Assembly (NCBI GenBank): GCA_002731775.1
Contig: PCCP01000070.1
Coordinates: 1-42,282, forward strand
Direction of reading: 5' to 3'
Length of the DNA: 42,282 nucleotides
From: Gammaproteobacteria bacterium
GTDB taxonomy: Bacteria > Pseudomonadota > Gammaproteobacteria > Pseudomonadales > Pseudohongiellaceae
Under the pieces are notes generated by a model. That model was given only the letters and a program-made list of their open reading frames with translations, ran no database searches and was not told the DNA's origin. How positions within the stretch are numbered: position 1 is the stretch's first letter; each line of letters starts with the position of its first letter. Positions 1-9,463 of this stretch are shown here, in pieces. The translations under genes were made by a program, and so were the position numbers.

Positions 1-3000
1 CCTGCCTGACCCTGTTGGCCAGGCTGTCCTGATTGACTCGGCGCCTGTGCCTGCTGTTGCAGCTGCTGGGTTAATTGCTCTGCCAGTTGCTGGGTACGCT
101 CTAGCTGATCGCGCATTTCCCGAATCGATGTGGTGCCTGGTCCAGGTTGTTGGCCGGCTTCGCTGAACGCCAGTACTTGTTGTTGAAGTTCTTCAATTTG
201 TTCGCGCAGCGATTCGGCGTCGGCAGCAGCCTGTTGCAGCTGGTTGGACTGAGAACCGCTCTGCGCCGGATTCAGCGCCGCCAGGGACTGCGCAAATTCC
301 TCAATCTGGGCCTCTAATTCCCGCTCGATGTCCACGGCAAGATTAACCATGCCATTGCGTAACACCCGATTACTGGTTTGCATTTCTTCTCGAATCGGTC
401 GCAATTCTCTGGATGCGGCCTGGGCCTGGGCCATAAGCCGCTGATCATCATTGTCGCCACGAGCGATGATGGCTCGCAACATATCTCCGATCTCACCCAG
501 GGCTCTCTGTTGCTGTTGTTGCGCTTCCACCAGCCCCCGCATGGACTCGCCGTCGCGGACCGCCTGCCGGGTCTGGCCGAGCCCTTGATCACGAGTGGCT
601 TGCTGCAACGCATCCTGCAACTGTCTTTGCTTCTGCAGCAATTGCCGGCCCCGTTGTCCCAGATTCTGCGCCAACTGGTTAACGGAATTATCGGAACGTT
701 GGTTGAGTTCCCGTTGCTGCTCGCGCAAATTGTCCAGTGCTTTCTGAGATCTTGCTGCCGCCATCGACGCGGTTTCACTGCGTGCTGCTTCTTGCATCTG
801 TTGCGCCGCGCGTTGCAATGCGGTTTGCTGAGCCTGTTGAGACGATTGCTGGCCACCGCTGGCAGAGGAGCTACTGGATGACTGGCTCGGTGATTGAGAT
901 TGCGACTGACTCTGGGAGCGTTGCTGGCCCCTGCTCATCTGCTGAGCCAGCTGCGCGACTTCCTGACTGAGTTGCTCCTGTTGGCGCATTAAGCGCTCCA
1001 GTTCACGTCGCTTCTGTTCTTCCGTCATTTGTTCTTCACGGCGAGCGAGATTGCGCTGCGCCCGCGTCAGACCTTCCTGGCGCCGCGCCAATTCTTCCAA
1101 TTTGTTGGCTTCTTCGGTCTCTTGCTGAGATTGGCCACCCCGACTCGCTGTTGTTTCATAACGATTTTCCAATTGCCCCAACTCCATCTCGAACAGCTCA
1201 CGCAAGTCCTCCCGCTCCTGCCGGGCACCGCCGCCGCCACCGCCACCTTGCTGCATGCTGATATCGGTACGATTAATACTGGCTTCGGCTTTCAGAATGA
1301 ATTGCAGCGCTAACTGCTCCGGCTTCAAGGCGCTGGTAATCTGTTCTTTATCCAACTCCTGTGCAGCCAGATTCATCTGTTCGATAGCGCGGGACAGATT
1401 TTCAACAGCAGAGTCATAGCTATCGTCGGAAAAATTCAGCCGCTCCGCGAGCCTGTCGATGGACTGGCGCGCTCGCCCGGTTGCTTCGCGTTGGGATTCT
1501 GAAATAATCTCGGCGTCGGCGACAAACTCGGCAACTGATACCTTGCTCTGACGGTTTTTCAGTTTCCAGGTCGCCGCGATAATGTCTTTTTGCACGCTGA
1601 CCAGGGCGTTGCTGTCACCACCTTGTCCTCCACCGGCTCCCTGCCCACCACTCATGCCTGCGGCACGGCGAAACTCCTGATCGGTGGGTATTACCTGCAG
1701 GAAGTAAATATCGGAAATAATTTCATTTGCCCCGTGCAGGTCATTGTTGTCGGCGACGGTCAGGTAATAGGTGACAAAATCCCCCGGCTCTACCTCCAGT
1801 TCTTCCAGATAGATCAGTTCATTGCCAGTTACCTCTTGCATATTCACTTCCGGCAGAAAATTAACTTCGACCTCGTCGGCCCCGACCACAGAATAATTCA
1901 AGGTGAAGCTGCTCAGCCCATAGTCATCGCTGGCGTCAATCTCCAATACCACTTCCTCCAGCGGCATCACGTCCTGATCTCGACCGGGTCGCTTCAAGGT
2001 CAACTCCGGCGGCGTATCGGTAATCGCTCGGATAAAATAATCCAGTGGATTCTTAGTCTCCATCGCGGCAAGATCTGTGGCCGAAATTCGATAGACTCCG
2101 TTCTGAGTCACGGTAAAACTGGCGCGGCCTATATTGCCTTCGATTTTCATCTGCAGGGGGGCATAGGGGGCAGGCAATTCGATCTCGTCTTCCTCGGCAG
2201 CATAGCTTCCATCGAATTCTACGCTCGCCACTGCGATGGGCTTGTTAAAGGTCACGATGAGTTCAACTTCCGTGCCTTCAGGCACCACCATATCGCCGCT
2301 ATCTTCTTCCAGGATATCCTCGAAGCCGGTGTATTCAGGATAGTCGTAGGCGAGATCTATCTGTTCGATCTGAGGCAGGTCGAACAGGCTAATACGGTAC
2401 TGCGTGGAATTCTGTTCGCCACGCTCATTGAAGCTTACATAATAGGTCGTGTCTTCTTGCAGGGATGGAATGTAGTAACTATAGGTCGCACTGTCACTGC
2501 CGCTGCCATCTCGTGACATGGACAGGTTGCGCCAGTTTACGTTGTCGATCTGGGTGCGCAGATTGATCGACTCAGGGACGGCATTGATGACCCTGGCGAT
2601 AATAGTCACACTATCACCCCGTTGCAGTTCCAGATCGCCGGGCTCCACGGTGATCTCGATATCAGGCAGAATCTCTACAACCGTCACCGGTTCAATTATT
2701 GCAAACGGCCATACCAGCCTGCTGCCGGCATTAAGGAGAAACTCCGAATTCGCAAACACGAATGTGGCCACGGCGACAACGCTTAGTGCAGCGGCAAAAG
2801 ACCACCAGGAAGCCCGGGCCGGGGCAACCATACGCACTTGCTCTTGTTGTTGCTGTACGTGTTCCTGGGCATCGAGCCACAGTCGCTGGATAAACTGTTG
2901 TGAGACCCCACGTCTGCCACTTATCAAATCCTCTTCGCTAAATTCCAGGGACGTCAGCAGCCGTTGTTCCAGATCCGGAATATGGTCTTCGACATAGTGA

Positions 3001-3269
3001 GCCAACTGACGATCATCGCTATGGCGCCGACTCAGCACCCGGATCAGTTGCCAGACCATCAGACTCAACACCACCAAAGAGCTAGCAAACATGGCAGTGG
3101 TTGCGGTCTTATCCAGATCCAGGGTGGCGGTCAGCGCGCTAAGAGAGAGAATAAACACGCTAAGGGCGATGACGAAGTAACTGCTCTGTTTGAGAATAAA
3201 CAGATTGCTACGGCGGCGGCGCAGATTCTTGAGGGTACTTCGAAGGCTATCGAATGTGGGAGTCGACAT
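1..3269 (-). CDS. DUF4175-type membrane protein with Gln-rich coiled coil (C-terminus cut by window edge)
   Basis: An open frame of about 1,089 codons starts at the ATG at 3269 and has no stop before the left edge, so the C-terminus is missing. Residues ~31-50, ~58-78 and ~153-172 are hydrophobic, giving three likely membrane segments. A periplasmic-looking part with beta-rich repeats follows to about residue 550. From about residue 690 the protein is low-complexity, Gln/Glu/Arg/Ala-rich helix typical of a long coiled coil, preceded by a run of seven glycines near residue 676. This architecture matches the DUF4175/TIGR02302 family as I remember it. Members often lie near MoxR-ATPase/VWA gene clusters, which would have to lie beyond the left edge. 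The molecular role is unknown. The Shine-Dalgarno sequence before the ATG is weak. Confidence 0.7.
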   Translation of the reverse strand, partial: MSTPTFDSLRSTLKNLRRRRSNLFILKQSSYFVIALSVFILSLSALTATLDLDKTATTAMFASSLVVLSLMVWQLIRVLSRRHSDDRQLAHYVEDHIPDLEQRLLTSLEFSEEDLISGRRGVSQQFIQRLWLDAQEHVQQQQEQVRMVAPARASWWSFAAALSVVAVATFVFANSEFLLNAGSRLVWPFAIIEPVTVVEILPDIEITVEPGDLELQRGDSVTIIARVINAVPESINLRTQIDNVNWRNLSMSRDGSGSDSATYSYYIPSLQEDTTYYVSFNERGEQNSTQYRISLFDLPQIEQIDLAYDYPEYTGFEDILEEDSGDMVVPEGTEVELIVTFNKPIAVASVEFDGSYAAEEDEIELPAPYAPLQMKIEGNIGRASFTVTQNGVYRISATDLAAMETKNPLDYFIRAITDTPPELTLKRPGRDQDVMPLEEVVLEIDASDDYGLSSFTLNYSVVGADEVEVNFLPEVNMQEVTGNELIYLEELEVEPGDFVTYYLTVADNNDLHGANEIISDIYFLQVIPTDQEFRRAAGMSGGQGAGGGQGGDSNALVSVQKDIIAATWKLKNRQSKVSVAEFVADAEIISESQREATGRARQSIDRLAERLNFSDDSYDSAVENLSRAIEQMNLAAQELDKEQITSALKPEQLALQFILKAEASINRTDISMQQGGGGGGGARQEREDLRELFEMELGQLENRYETTASRGGQSQQETEEANKLEELARRQEGLTRAQRNLARREEQMTEEQKRRELERLMRQQEQLSQEVAQLAQQMSRGQQRSQSQSQSQSPSQSSSSSSASGGQQSSQQAQQTALQRAAQQMQEAARSETASMAAARSQKALDNLREQQRELNQRSDNSVNQLAQNLGQRGRQLLQKQRQLQDALQQATRDQGLGQTRQAVRDGESMRGLVEAQQQQQRALGEIGDMLRAIIARGDNDDQRLMAQAQAASRELRPIREEMQTSNRVLRNGMVNLAVDIERELEAQIEEFAQSLAALNPAQSGSQSNQLQQAAADAESLREQIEELQQQVLAFSEAGQQPGPGTTSIREMRDQLERTQQLAEQLTQQLQQQAQAPSQSGQPGQQGQA

Positions 3270-3639
3270 AAGGGCTCTACTATCCAATTTCAAATACACA
3301 TTCCCGTACTCGCTAACCCTGGTCTTCGTCACCGCGAAGAGAAGCGAGAACCGGCGTGGATGCTGCCGATACAGCGCGCCTGTCTGAATTCCAGCGGTAT
3401 CACTACTGACCGCTGCCGCACGCTGTTTATTGCAGTAAGTCGAGCCTAACTATCCCATTAAGTCGCCCAGAAAAGCAAGGGCTTATCCGAACCAATGCCG
3501 ATGAAAACCTTGCAAAATCAGATAGTCAGAGTGAAGCCTGATTCTGTCTGAACTTATGCAGAATTGCGGAACTATTCTGGCCAGTTTCAGGCGCTTGGGA
3601 TAGCCGATTTTCAGCCCGCAGCGAGGCGAGTTCCAGGGC
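3270..3639. other. Gene-free spacer between the DUF4175 gene and the Nudix gene
   Basis: About 370 bases between the start of the DUF4175-type gene and the stop of the Nudix gene, both on the minus strand. It presumably holds the promoter of the DUF4175-type gene, but I could not pick convincing -35/-10 boxes. Open frames crossing it are short and lack coding character. I see no strong terminator hairpin with a T-run. Confidence 0.4.
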
Positions 3640-4239
3640 TTAGTAATCTGATGCCTGCCGGCAACCCATTTCCGCAGGTCGGTAATATTCCGAATCCCGG
3701 GGAAAAACCCGAATGCTGCTCTCGGTAGCATGGCGCATCAACTCAGTCAGGTTGCGACAGGCAGCAATATCTTTGAGGGTGGTGACAGTGGGCCTGGGCA
3801 GAATCAGGGTTTCAATCTTGGCTTCGGCAACTGCGTCGGTGGGCGTAATCCAGCGATAATCATGAATCTCCGCATTGTCCACTCTGACTGCCACAGTCTG
3901 CCGCAATGGGCAGATAAAAAACCAGGTGCTGAACCGCCGTGGTAGCGCCGGCGGTGTGGTCCAGTGTGCAGTGTGTACCAGTTGACTCTCATCGATGTCA
4001 ATCCCGGCTTCCTCCCTTGTCTCCCGTACGGCTGCTTTCAAAGCTGCTGGATATTCGAGTCCGCTTTCACACTGGGTGAAATCATCGGCGTCGATCCTGC
4101 CGCCTGGGAACACCCAATGACCGCCATGGAAGACCAATTTGGAATTGCGCAACAACAACAACACTTCGATATCAGATTTAGTGGAGGACTCACGGGCGAG
4201 AACTACCGTTGCGGCTGGAACCGGTTCAATATCACTCAT
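3640..4239 (-). CDS. NUDIX hydrolase (NUDT19-like, split Nudix box)
   Basis: A 199-residue Nudix-fold hydrolase expected to cleave a nucleoside diphosphate linked to another moiety, with Mg2+. The motif WVFPGGRID is followed by an insertion of about 14 residues and then AAVRETREEAGI, so the box is longer than the classical GX5EX7REUXEEXGU and its first Glu position is not conserved. This split box resembles the NUDT7/NUDT19 acyl-CoA diphosphatase-like group, so a CoA or acyl-CoA substrate is a reasonable guess. The frame is open 19 codons further upstream, but the ATG at 4239 is preceded by AGAGGA and begins the typical leader MSDIEPVPAATVVL, so I chose it. The gene stands alone, divergent from the SDR gene next door. 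Confidence 0.8.
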   Translation of the reverse strand: MSDIEPVPAATVVLARESSTKSDIEVLLLLRNSKLVFHGGHWVFPGGRIDADDFTQCESGLEYPAALKAAVRETREEAGIDIDESQLVHTAHWTTPPALPRRFSTWFFICPLRQTVAVRVDNAEIHDYRWITPTDAVAEAKIETLILPRPTVTTLKDIAACRNLTELMRHATESSIRVFPRDSEYYRPAEMGCRQASDY

Positions 4240-4333
4240 TGATAAATGTATGTCCTCTGTAAAACGAGTTGCTCTGCGAAGTCTAGTATCCCACACACGC
4301 TGTGACTATGTCAGTTGCCCTAAGCTGTTAGCG

Positions 4334-4362
4334 TTGCAGCTTGGCCAGAGTCAGCATAGAAT
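4334..4362 (+). promoter_or_regulatory. Putative sigma70 promoter for the SDR gene
   Basis: TTGCAG at 4334-4339, a 17-base spacer and TAGAAT at 4357-4362 fit the sigma70 pattern. It lies about 70 bases upstream of the SDR start codon, in the spacer divergent to the Nudix gene. Assigned by eye only. Confidence 0.4.
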
Positions 4363-4430
4363 CCAGTCAATTTCGTTCTTGGCCTCCAGGGCCCTGAATT
4401 AGGTAAAGCAACACGGAATGAGGATCTAGT

Positions 4431-5303
4431 ATGACAATCAGTTTTAAAGACAGGGTAGCCATAGTCACGGGCGCTGGCGGCGGGCTCGGCAAACAACATG
4501 CCCTGGAACTGGGCAGACGGGGCGCCAGGGTAGTGGTCAATGACCTCCGTGGCGGTGTGGATGGTAGCGGCGGTTCTGCCAGCGCGGCGGAATCGGTGGC
4601 GCAGGAAATATGTGATAACGGCGGCAGCGCCGTGGCCAGTGCAGCCTCTGTGACTGACTTCGACGCGGTGCAGGCCATGTGCGAAGAAACCATGTCAAAT
4701 TGGGGACGCATCGATATCCTGGTTAACAATGCCGGCATATTGAGGGACAAGACTTTCGCCAAGTTGGCGCTGGAGAATTGGCACGCGGTACTGGATGTGC
4801 ACCTTACTGGCAGTCTTAACTGTACTAAATGCGTGTGGCCTATCATGACCGAACAAAATTTTGGTCGCATCGTCATGACCACATCCACTTCCGGACTCTT
4901 CGGCAATTTCGGTCAGAGTAATTACGGAGCCGCAAAACTTGGCCTGGTTGGCTTTATGAACACGCTGCGACTGGAAGGTGCCAAGTACAATATCTTTAGC
5001 AATGCGATTGCACCCATCGCCGCCACTCGCATGACTGAAGATTTACCCGGCTTCGAAGACAGCGCGGGAACGCTGGCGCCGGAACTGGTCACTCCTGCCG
5101 TGGTGTTCCTGTGTAGCGAGCAGGCGCCCAACGGTCGCATCATCCAGGCCGCCGGCGGCCGCTACTATTCTGCCGACGTGCGCGAGAATGTCGGCGTGGA
5201 TCTCGGCCTCAATGCCAGCGCGGAGGACATCGAAGAGCATATTGCGACCATCCTGGATATGGGTGCTAACAAGGGGATTCTCGAAAGAACCCACCATCGC
5301 TAA
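4431..5303 (+). CDS. SDR-family dehydrogenase, (3R)-hydroxyacyl-CoA dehydrogenase-like
   Basis: A 290-residue short-chain dehydrogenase. The Rossmann glycine motif TGAGGGLG lies at residues 13-20, the NNAG motif is present, and the catalytic triad is Ser152, Tyr165 and Lys169 (YGAAK). The N-terminal stretch around GARVVVNDLRGG, with the Ser/Gly-rich loop after it, resembles the dehydrogenase half of multifunctional enzyme 2/HSD17B4 and its bacterial single-domain relatives. These oxidise (3R)-hydroxyacyl-CoA with NAD+. A C-terminal extension of about 40 residues goes beyond the usual 250-residue FabG length and also fits that group. The start has GAGGAT five bases upstream. With the acyl-CoA dehydrogenase and acyl-CoA synthetase elsewhere in the window it suggests acyl-CoA metabolism, but they are not one operon. 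Confidence 0.85.
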   Translation: MTISFKDRVAIVTGAGGGLGKQHALELGRRGARVVVNDLRGGVDGSGGSASAAESVAQEICDNGGSAVASAASVTDFDAVQAMCEETMSNWGRIDILVNNAGILRDKTFAKLALENWHAVLDVHLTGSLNCTKCVWPIMTEQNFGRIVMTTSTSGLFGNFGQSNYGAAKLGLVGFMNTLRLEGAKYNIFSNAIAPIAATRMTEDLPGFEDSAGTLAPELVTPAVVFLCSEQAPNGRIIQAAGGRYYSADVRENVGVDLGLNASAEDIEEHIATILDMGANKGILERTHHR

Positions 5304-5331
5304 TTCTACAAGCTCCGTGGATCAGCCGTGT

Positions 5332-5952
5332 TCACGCCTGATCCGCAAGCGTGCGCTGCACCGACGCCCTCTCATCCATCAGATCCAGTAATTGTTTGAT
5401 GTGTGGCAGCTCGTTGAAGGCATCCCAATCCAGCGCTTTCTTACAAACAATGGTTGCCAGGTTGACGCTGTAGCGGAAATAGAAATCGGCGTAGCTAATT
5501 TCCGCACCAGCAATATACGGATCAAATTTTGCCAGTTTTTCCAGCGCTGCAAAACCCTTCACCAGTAAACCCTTGACCGCAGCCTTTTCCTCAGCGCTTG
5601 CCGGTCTGCCAAAAAACACCTCACCAAACAGGCGCCGCGCCGGTAATTCAATATAAAGTTCAAGGTAGCGAATTAGCTCCTGCACCTTGGCCTTGGCAAA
5701 GGCATCCGTGGGATAGAACGAAGGTCCCTCGCCCAGGGCATCGATATAATCGATTATTACCCCGGTTTCCGTGAGGAAGCCGGCCTCGGTTTCTATGCAG
5801 GGAACTTTACCCATTGGGCTCTGCGCCAGATATTCTTCGTCCTGATTTGGCTTGACCAGGATCTCTTCGAACTCCATCCCCTTTTCAATAAGCACCGCCT
5901 TGACCATGTTGTAATAGTTACTCAATGGCATGCCGTATAATTTAATACTCAT
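5332..5952 (-). CDS. Glutathione S-transferase family protein
   Basis: A 206-residue protein with an N-terminal thioredoxin-like domain (from SIKLYGMPLSNYYNMVKAVL to about residue 80; the cis-Pro region reads GKVPCIETEAG, then TETGVIIDYID) and a helical C-terminal domain. This is the cytosolic GST fold, which conjugates or reduces substrates with glutathione. The frame is open ten codons further upstream, but the ATG at 5952 has a GATGGA Shine-Dalgarno-like sequence and gives the normal GST start, so I chose it. The substrate cannot be told from sequence. It converges with the SDR gene, with 28 bases between the two stops. Confidence 0.85.
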   Translation of the reverse strand: MSIKLYGMPLSNYYNMVKAVLIEKGMEFEEILVKPNQDEEYLAQSPMGKVPCIETEAGFLTETGVIIDYIDALGEGPSFYPTDAFAKAKVQELIRYLELYIELPARRLFGEVFFGRPASAEEKAAVKGLLVKGFAALEKLAKFDPYIAGAEISYADFYFRYSVNLATIVCKKALDWDAFNELPHIKQLLDLMDERASVQRTLADQA

Positions 5953-6062
5953 ATTCCATCTTCTGTACTTATGAATTAACAACTAAGAATTTTTTGCTAC
6001 GCATAAAATGCGTCGCAGGGAATTTCCAGAATTAATAAATTGGAACTGCAATTTGTGAAGTT

Positions 6063-8303
6063 TTACTGCACCTGCTCCAACAAGGGAAAGATAATTTCCT
6101 GATCGATCTGAATTCGATTGAAATCCAGGCCTGGATTGTATTGGCGCAACAGCCAAATTGGGGTGGAGTAACGATCCATCGCTACGGCGCCAATATTTTC
6201 ACCCCGTTTCAACTGGTATTGTTCCACACCCTGAATTCGATAATTGCTAAAGAATTCTTGCTGTAGCGTGGAATGGAAATCTCTACGCTTCAATTCAAAT
6301 TCGGCAATATTGACCCTGGAAAAAGCCAGGGTCAGGCGCTTGCTAATGATGACTGGATCACGGAACACCATATTATTCAGTCGGCGCAGATCCCAGGCAC
6401 TTATACCCAGCCAGTCTGCATAGTGGCCCAGTGTCTCGGACGCCTGAATCTCGATGCTGTTGTTGCTGGCTACCGAGTAATCGGATGGGTCTGCAGACAA
6501 GGCATCGCTAAGCTGTTCGTTGCTCGCTGCCACGTCCAGCACGGGATCCAGTGCCACCGCCTGCTCCTCTGCCGCCGTTACCTCATTTCCCAGAACGGCG
6601 CTGGCCGGTAACACCGCAGCCGGCGGCAGCGCCGTTTGCTTCAGCGCCAACGAGGTCAAACTCTCGCTTAGCACTGGCTCGGGCTCACGACCTGCAAACT
6701 CAACGCTCGCCGACTCCAGCTCTTCGGAGAATTGAATCAGGGTAGGTGGCGTCGGGGTAGTATCGGCAGCTATGGCTGCCAGCTGGTCATCGCTGCGCTC
6801 GAAGCCAGGTAGAGTTAACAGTTGTCCCGGGTATATTCGCCGTGGGTCCTGAATTGCATTCACGGCCAGCAGGGACTGTTCTGTCACCCCTAAACGCGCC
6901 GCAATCAGCGAAACCGTGTCGCCGCGACGCACCGTGTAAGCCCCCTCCGTGCTTACCAGAGCTGCAACAGCTAACGGCGAATCGGAATCATCCTGCGGCA
7001 GCAGCAAGCGTTGCCCTATTGCAATTCGGTTGCGAGATGCAAGCTGGTTTAGAGAGGCAAGCCGGGAGACGCTGGTATTAAAACGTCGTGCTATCACCGA
7101 CAGACTATCACCACGGATCACCACGTAGGCAATATCCGGTGTCTGTACCGGGAACTTGAAATCCGCCGGTATCATGGCCAGCAGGTTGTCGTTTGGCACC
7201 GCTGCCGCCCGCACCTTCAGCATAAAACCCTTGGGTATTCTCTTGTTGCCTTCCCATACCACCGGCCGCAGGGCCCGATTGTCCGCCTGCAGCTGCTCCA
7301 GACTAATGCCGATGGAGCGGGCAAAAACCTCTGCATCGATATAGGAATCAATTTCTACTTCGCGGAAATCTGGCGCCGGGTTCAGACGCACGTCACCGAA
7401 ATAACGGCCAGCGTCATTCTCCACCTGCAAAACGGCGAGAAACTGTGGATAAAAATTGCGTGAAGCGAAACCAAAGGCCCTGCCGTTGTAATTGGCGATT
7501 ATTTTTGCAATATCCGTGGTGCCGATCTGGCGAACTGCTCTGCTGATACCACCGACGCCATGATTGTAGGCAGTCAGCGCCAGCGGCCAGGTCCCTAACA
7601 CGCTGTAGTTATACTCCAACAAACTCATGGCCGCGTTGGTAGCAATATAAGGATCCATCCGTTCATCGACGATGTGGTCGATACGCATAAATCGCTGTCC
7701 GGTAGCCCGGGTAAACTGCCACATACCGGTGGCGGCGGCACTCGAACGTGCCCCCGGATTAAAAGAAGATTCCACGTGGGGCAACACCCCTAATTCCGGT
7801 GGCAGTCTTTTCTCCTTCACCACGCGGTTGATGTGTGCACGGTAGGCACCAGAGCGTTCCAGGCCACCGAGGAAGCGATCGGACTGTCCGAGCTGCCAAC
7901 GCACATTGGAGGTGGCGGCGCGCAGAGTCTGATTGCTGACATCCTGCGGCCACAGGGCAAGCACCCCCTGTTGGCTCTGTGTCAGCTTAGTCCGCTTACC
8001 CGTCGCCAGTGTTCTCAGATCGTTCTGAATGCGCTCACGGGCGGATTCGATTTGCCTCCGGTTCAGGGCCAGGCTCTGATAAACCACGGCCAGGTTCTGG
8101 GAATCATGCAAAAAACCGCTCTGGGTATCGACCTCTGTGTAAACCCGCACCCAGAAGTTAATGGCTGGTTCCAGTGCCGCAGGACGGGGAAATAAATCCG
8201 TGGTCTGGGCCGACGACAGCGCAGGCAGCCCCACGAGAATGATGCTCAGCCAGCCGAGGCAGCGCAGAAATCCTGGCAGGAATGTAGGCGGTGTAAAACT
8301 CAT
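6063..8303 (-). CDS. Membrane-bound lytic murein transglycosylase, MltD-like, with LysM repeats
   Basis: A 746-residue exported enzyme expected to cleave the glycan strands of peptidoglycan and form 1,6-anhydro ends. Residues 10-32 form a signal peptide ending in ALSSAQ; there is no lipobox, unlike E. coli MltD. The SLT domain spans about residues 165-300, with catalytic Glu178 in HVESSFNP followed by the family motifs TGMWQFT and ALTAYNHG. Two clear LysM repeats follow (starting YVVIRGDSLSVIARRF and YTVRRGDTVSLIAARL), and two more divergent LysM-like units lie at the C-terminus, giving about four cell-wall binding modules. An Ala/Glu-rich linker of about 120 residues separates the pairs. It lies 141 bases downstream of secF on the same strand and may be transcribed with it or separately. 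Confidence 0.9.
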   Translation of the reverse strand: MSFTPPTFLPGFLRCLGWLSIILVGLPALSSAQTTDLFPRPAALEPAINFWVRVYTEVDTQSGFLHDSQNLAVVYQSLALNRRQIESARERIQNDLRTLATGKRTKLTQSQQGVLALWPQDVSNQTLRAATSNVRWQLGQSDRFLGGLERSGAYRAHINRVVKEKRLPPELGVLPHVESSFNPGARSSAAATGMWQFTRATGQRFMRIDHIVDERMDPYIATNAAMSLLEYNYSVLGTWPLALTAYNHGVGGISRAVRQIGTTDIAKIIANYNGRAFGFASRNFYPQFLAVLQVENDAGRYFGDVRLNPAPDFREVEIDSYIDAEVFARSIGISLEQLQADNRALRPVVWEGNKRIPKGFMLKVRAAAVPNDNLLAMIPADFKFPVQTPDIAYVVIRGDSLSVIARRFNTSVSRLASLNQLASRNRIAIGQRLLLPQDDSDSPLAVAALVSTEGAYTVRRGDTVSLIAARLGVTEQSLLAVNAIQDPRRIYPGQLLTLPGFERSDDQLAAIAADTTPTPPTLIQFSEELESASVEFAGREPEPVLSESLTSLALKQTALPPAAVLPASAVLGNEVTAAEEQAVALDPVLDVAASNEQLSDALSADPSDYSVASNNSIEIQASETLGHYADWLGISAWDLRRLNNMVFRDPVIISKRLTLAFSRVNIAEFELKRRDFHSTLQQEFFSNYRIQGVEQYQLKRGENIGAVAMDRYSTPIWLLRQYNPGLDFNRIQIDQEIIFPLLEQVQ

Positions 8304-8444
8304 TGTTTGGTCATACTCGTTGGCCTGTCAGCCCAATTTACGTCTGCTGCAACATAGCAATAAAGGTGAAATTCGCCAAGTGCTAATTACCAGCGCCGGG
8401 CCGGCTCGGGACTCACGGCACCTATTGGTCTAAAGCAGGCTTGT

Positions 8445-9389
8445 TCAAGGTATATCGTCCAGTTCGGAGCCCTCTTTGACCGGAATCATCAAGTCTTCAC
8501 GGGTGACATTCATATAGAGGAGTACATTGGAGGCGATGTAGATCGAAGAGTAGGTACCTATGACCACGCCGATGATCAGAGCCACGGCGAAACCCTGGGT
8601 CGATTCACCACCGATGAACAAGATAGAGAATAGCACCAGCAAGGTGGTGAAAGAGGTAATCAGGGTCCTGCTCAAGGTCTGATTCAGGGATCTGTTGATC
8701 ATGTCTAGTGGCGACCCCTTGCGCATGCGTCGGAAATTTTCCCGGATGCGATCCGATACCACGATGGTATCGTTGAGAGAGTAACCGATAATTGCGAGTA
8801 ACGCGGCGAGGGTATTGAGATTAAACTCTATCGTGAAAACGGAAAAGATGCCTAGAGTAACAATTACATCATGGGCTAGAGCCACCACCGCGCCCATGGC
8901 GAATTTGAACTGGAAACGGACGGAGATATACACCATGATAATCCCCAGCGCCACCAACATGCCCAGACCACCCTGTTCCGCCAATTCCCCACCCACTTTG
9001 GCGCTAACATAGTCGGATCCGAGCAAGGTAACTTCACTCGCCGTTTCGTTGCGCAGCAACGCAGCGATCGTTTCTCCAACCTCTGCCGCCTGCGCTGCCT
9101 GATCTGCCACCGCCACCGTTTCATCGACCGGCAATATGATGCGGATGTCGCGGTCGGAGCCAAAACTCACCACTACCGCATCGATATAACCATTGCTGCT
9201 CAAGGCGCCATTGACCTCATTCAGCACGATTGCTTCCGAGTAATTCAACCTCACCGAAGTGCCACTAGTGAAGTCCAGCCCAAATTCCAGGGAATTTACC
9301 GCCAGGGAAACGATAGAAACCAGCACCAGCACCACGGAAATCGAACCGGCTATGCGGCGAATGCCCATGAAATCAAATTCATTCTTCAT
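8445..9389 (-). CDS. secF: Protein translocase subunit SecF
   Basis: A 314-residue inner-membrane protein of the SecDF RND-type complex, which uses the proton-motive force to help pull translocating proteins out of SecYEG. After TM1 it carries the periplasmic motif GLDFTSGTSVRL, then a periplasmic domain, then a bundle of five TM helices with YSLNDTIVVSDRIREN and TRTLITSFTTLL, all typical of SecF. The length is normal. A TTG one codon upstream also keeps the frame open, but ATG at 9389 is the natural start. It follows secD by 74 bases in a yajC-secD-secF operon. Confidence 0.97.
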   Translation of the reverse strand: MKNEFDFMGIRRIAGSISVVLVLVSIVSLAVNSLEFGLDFTSGTSVRLNYSEAIVLNEVNGALSSNGYIDAVVVSFGSDRDIRIILPVDETVAVADQAAQAAEVGETIAALLRNETASEVTLLGSDYVSAKVGGELAEQGGLGMLVALGIIMVYISVRFQFKFAMGAVVALAHDVIVTLGIFSVFTIEFNLNTLAALLAIIGYSLNDTIVVSDRIRENFRRMRKGSPLDMINRSLNQTLSRTLITSFTTLLVLFSILFIGGESTQGFAVALIIGVVIGTYSSIYIASNVLLYMNVTREDLMIPVKEGSELDDIP

Positions 9390-9463
9390 CAAAATACTCG
9401 ACTGAACATTATGTTTTTTAAGACCGGACCTCTGCCTTCAGATGCCGATGACCGGGTGCTGCA

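Noticed and set aside
1590..2516. 308-codon plus-strand open frame
   Set aside because: It is antisense to the DUF4175-type gene, has no family motif and no ribosome-binding site, and the minus-strand frame carries all the coding signal.
7444..7452. DnaA-box match TGTGGATAA
   Set aside because: Inside the transglycosylase coding sequence and isolated; expected by chance.
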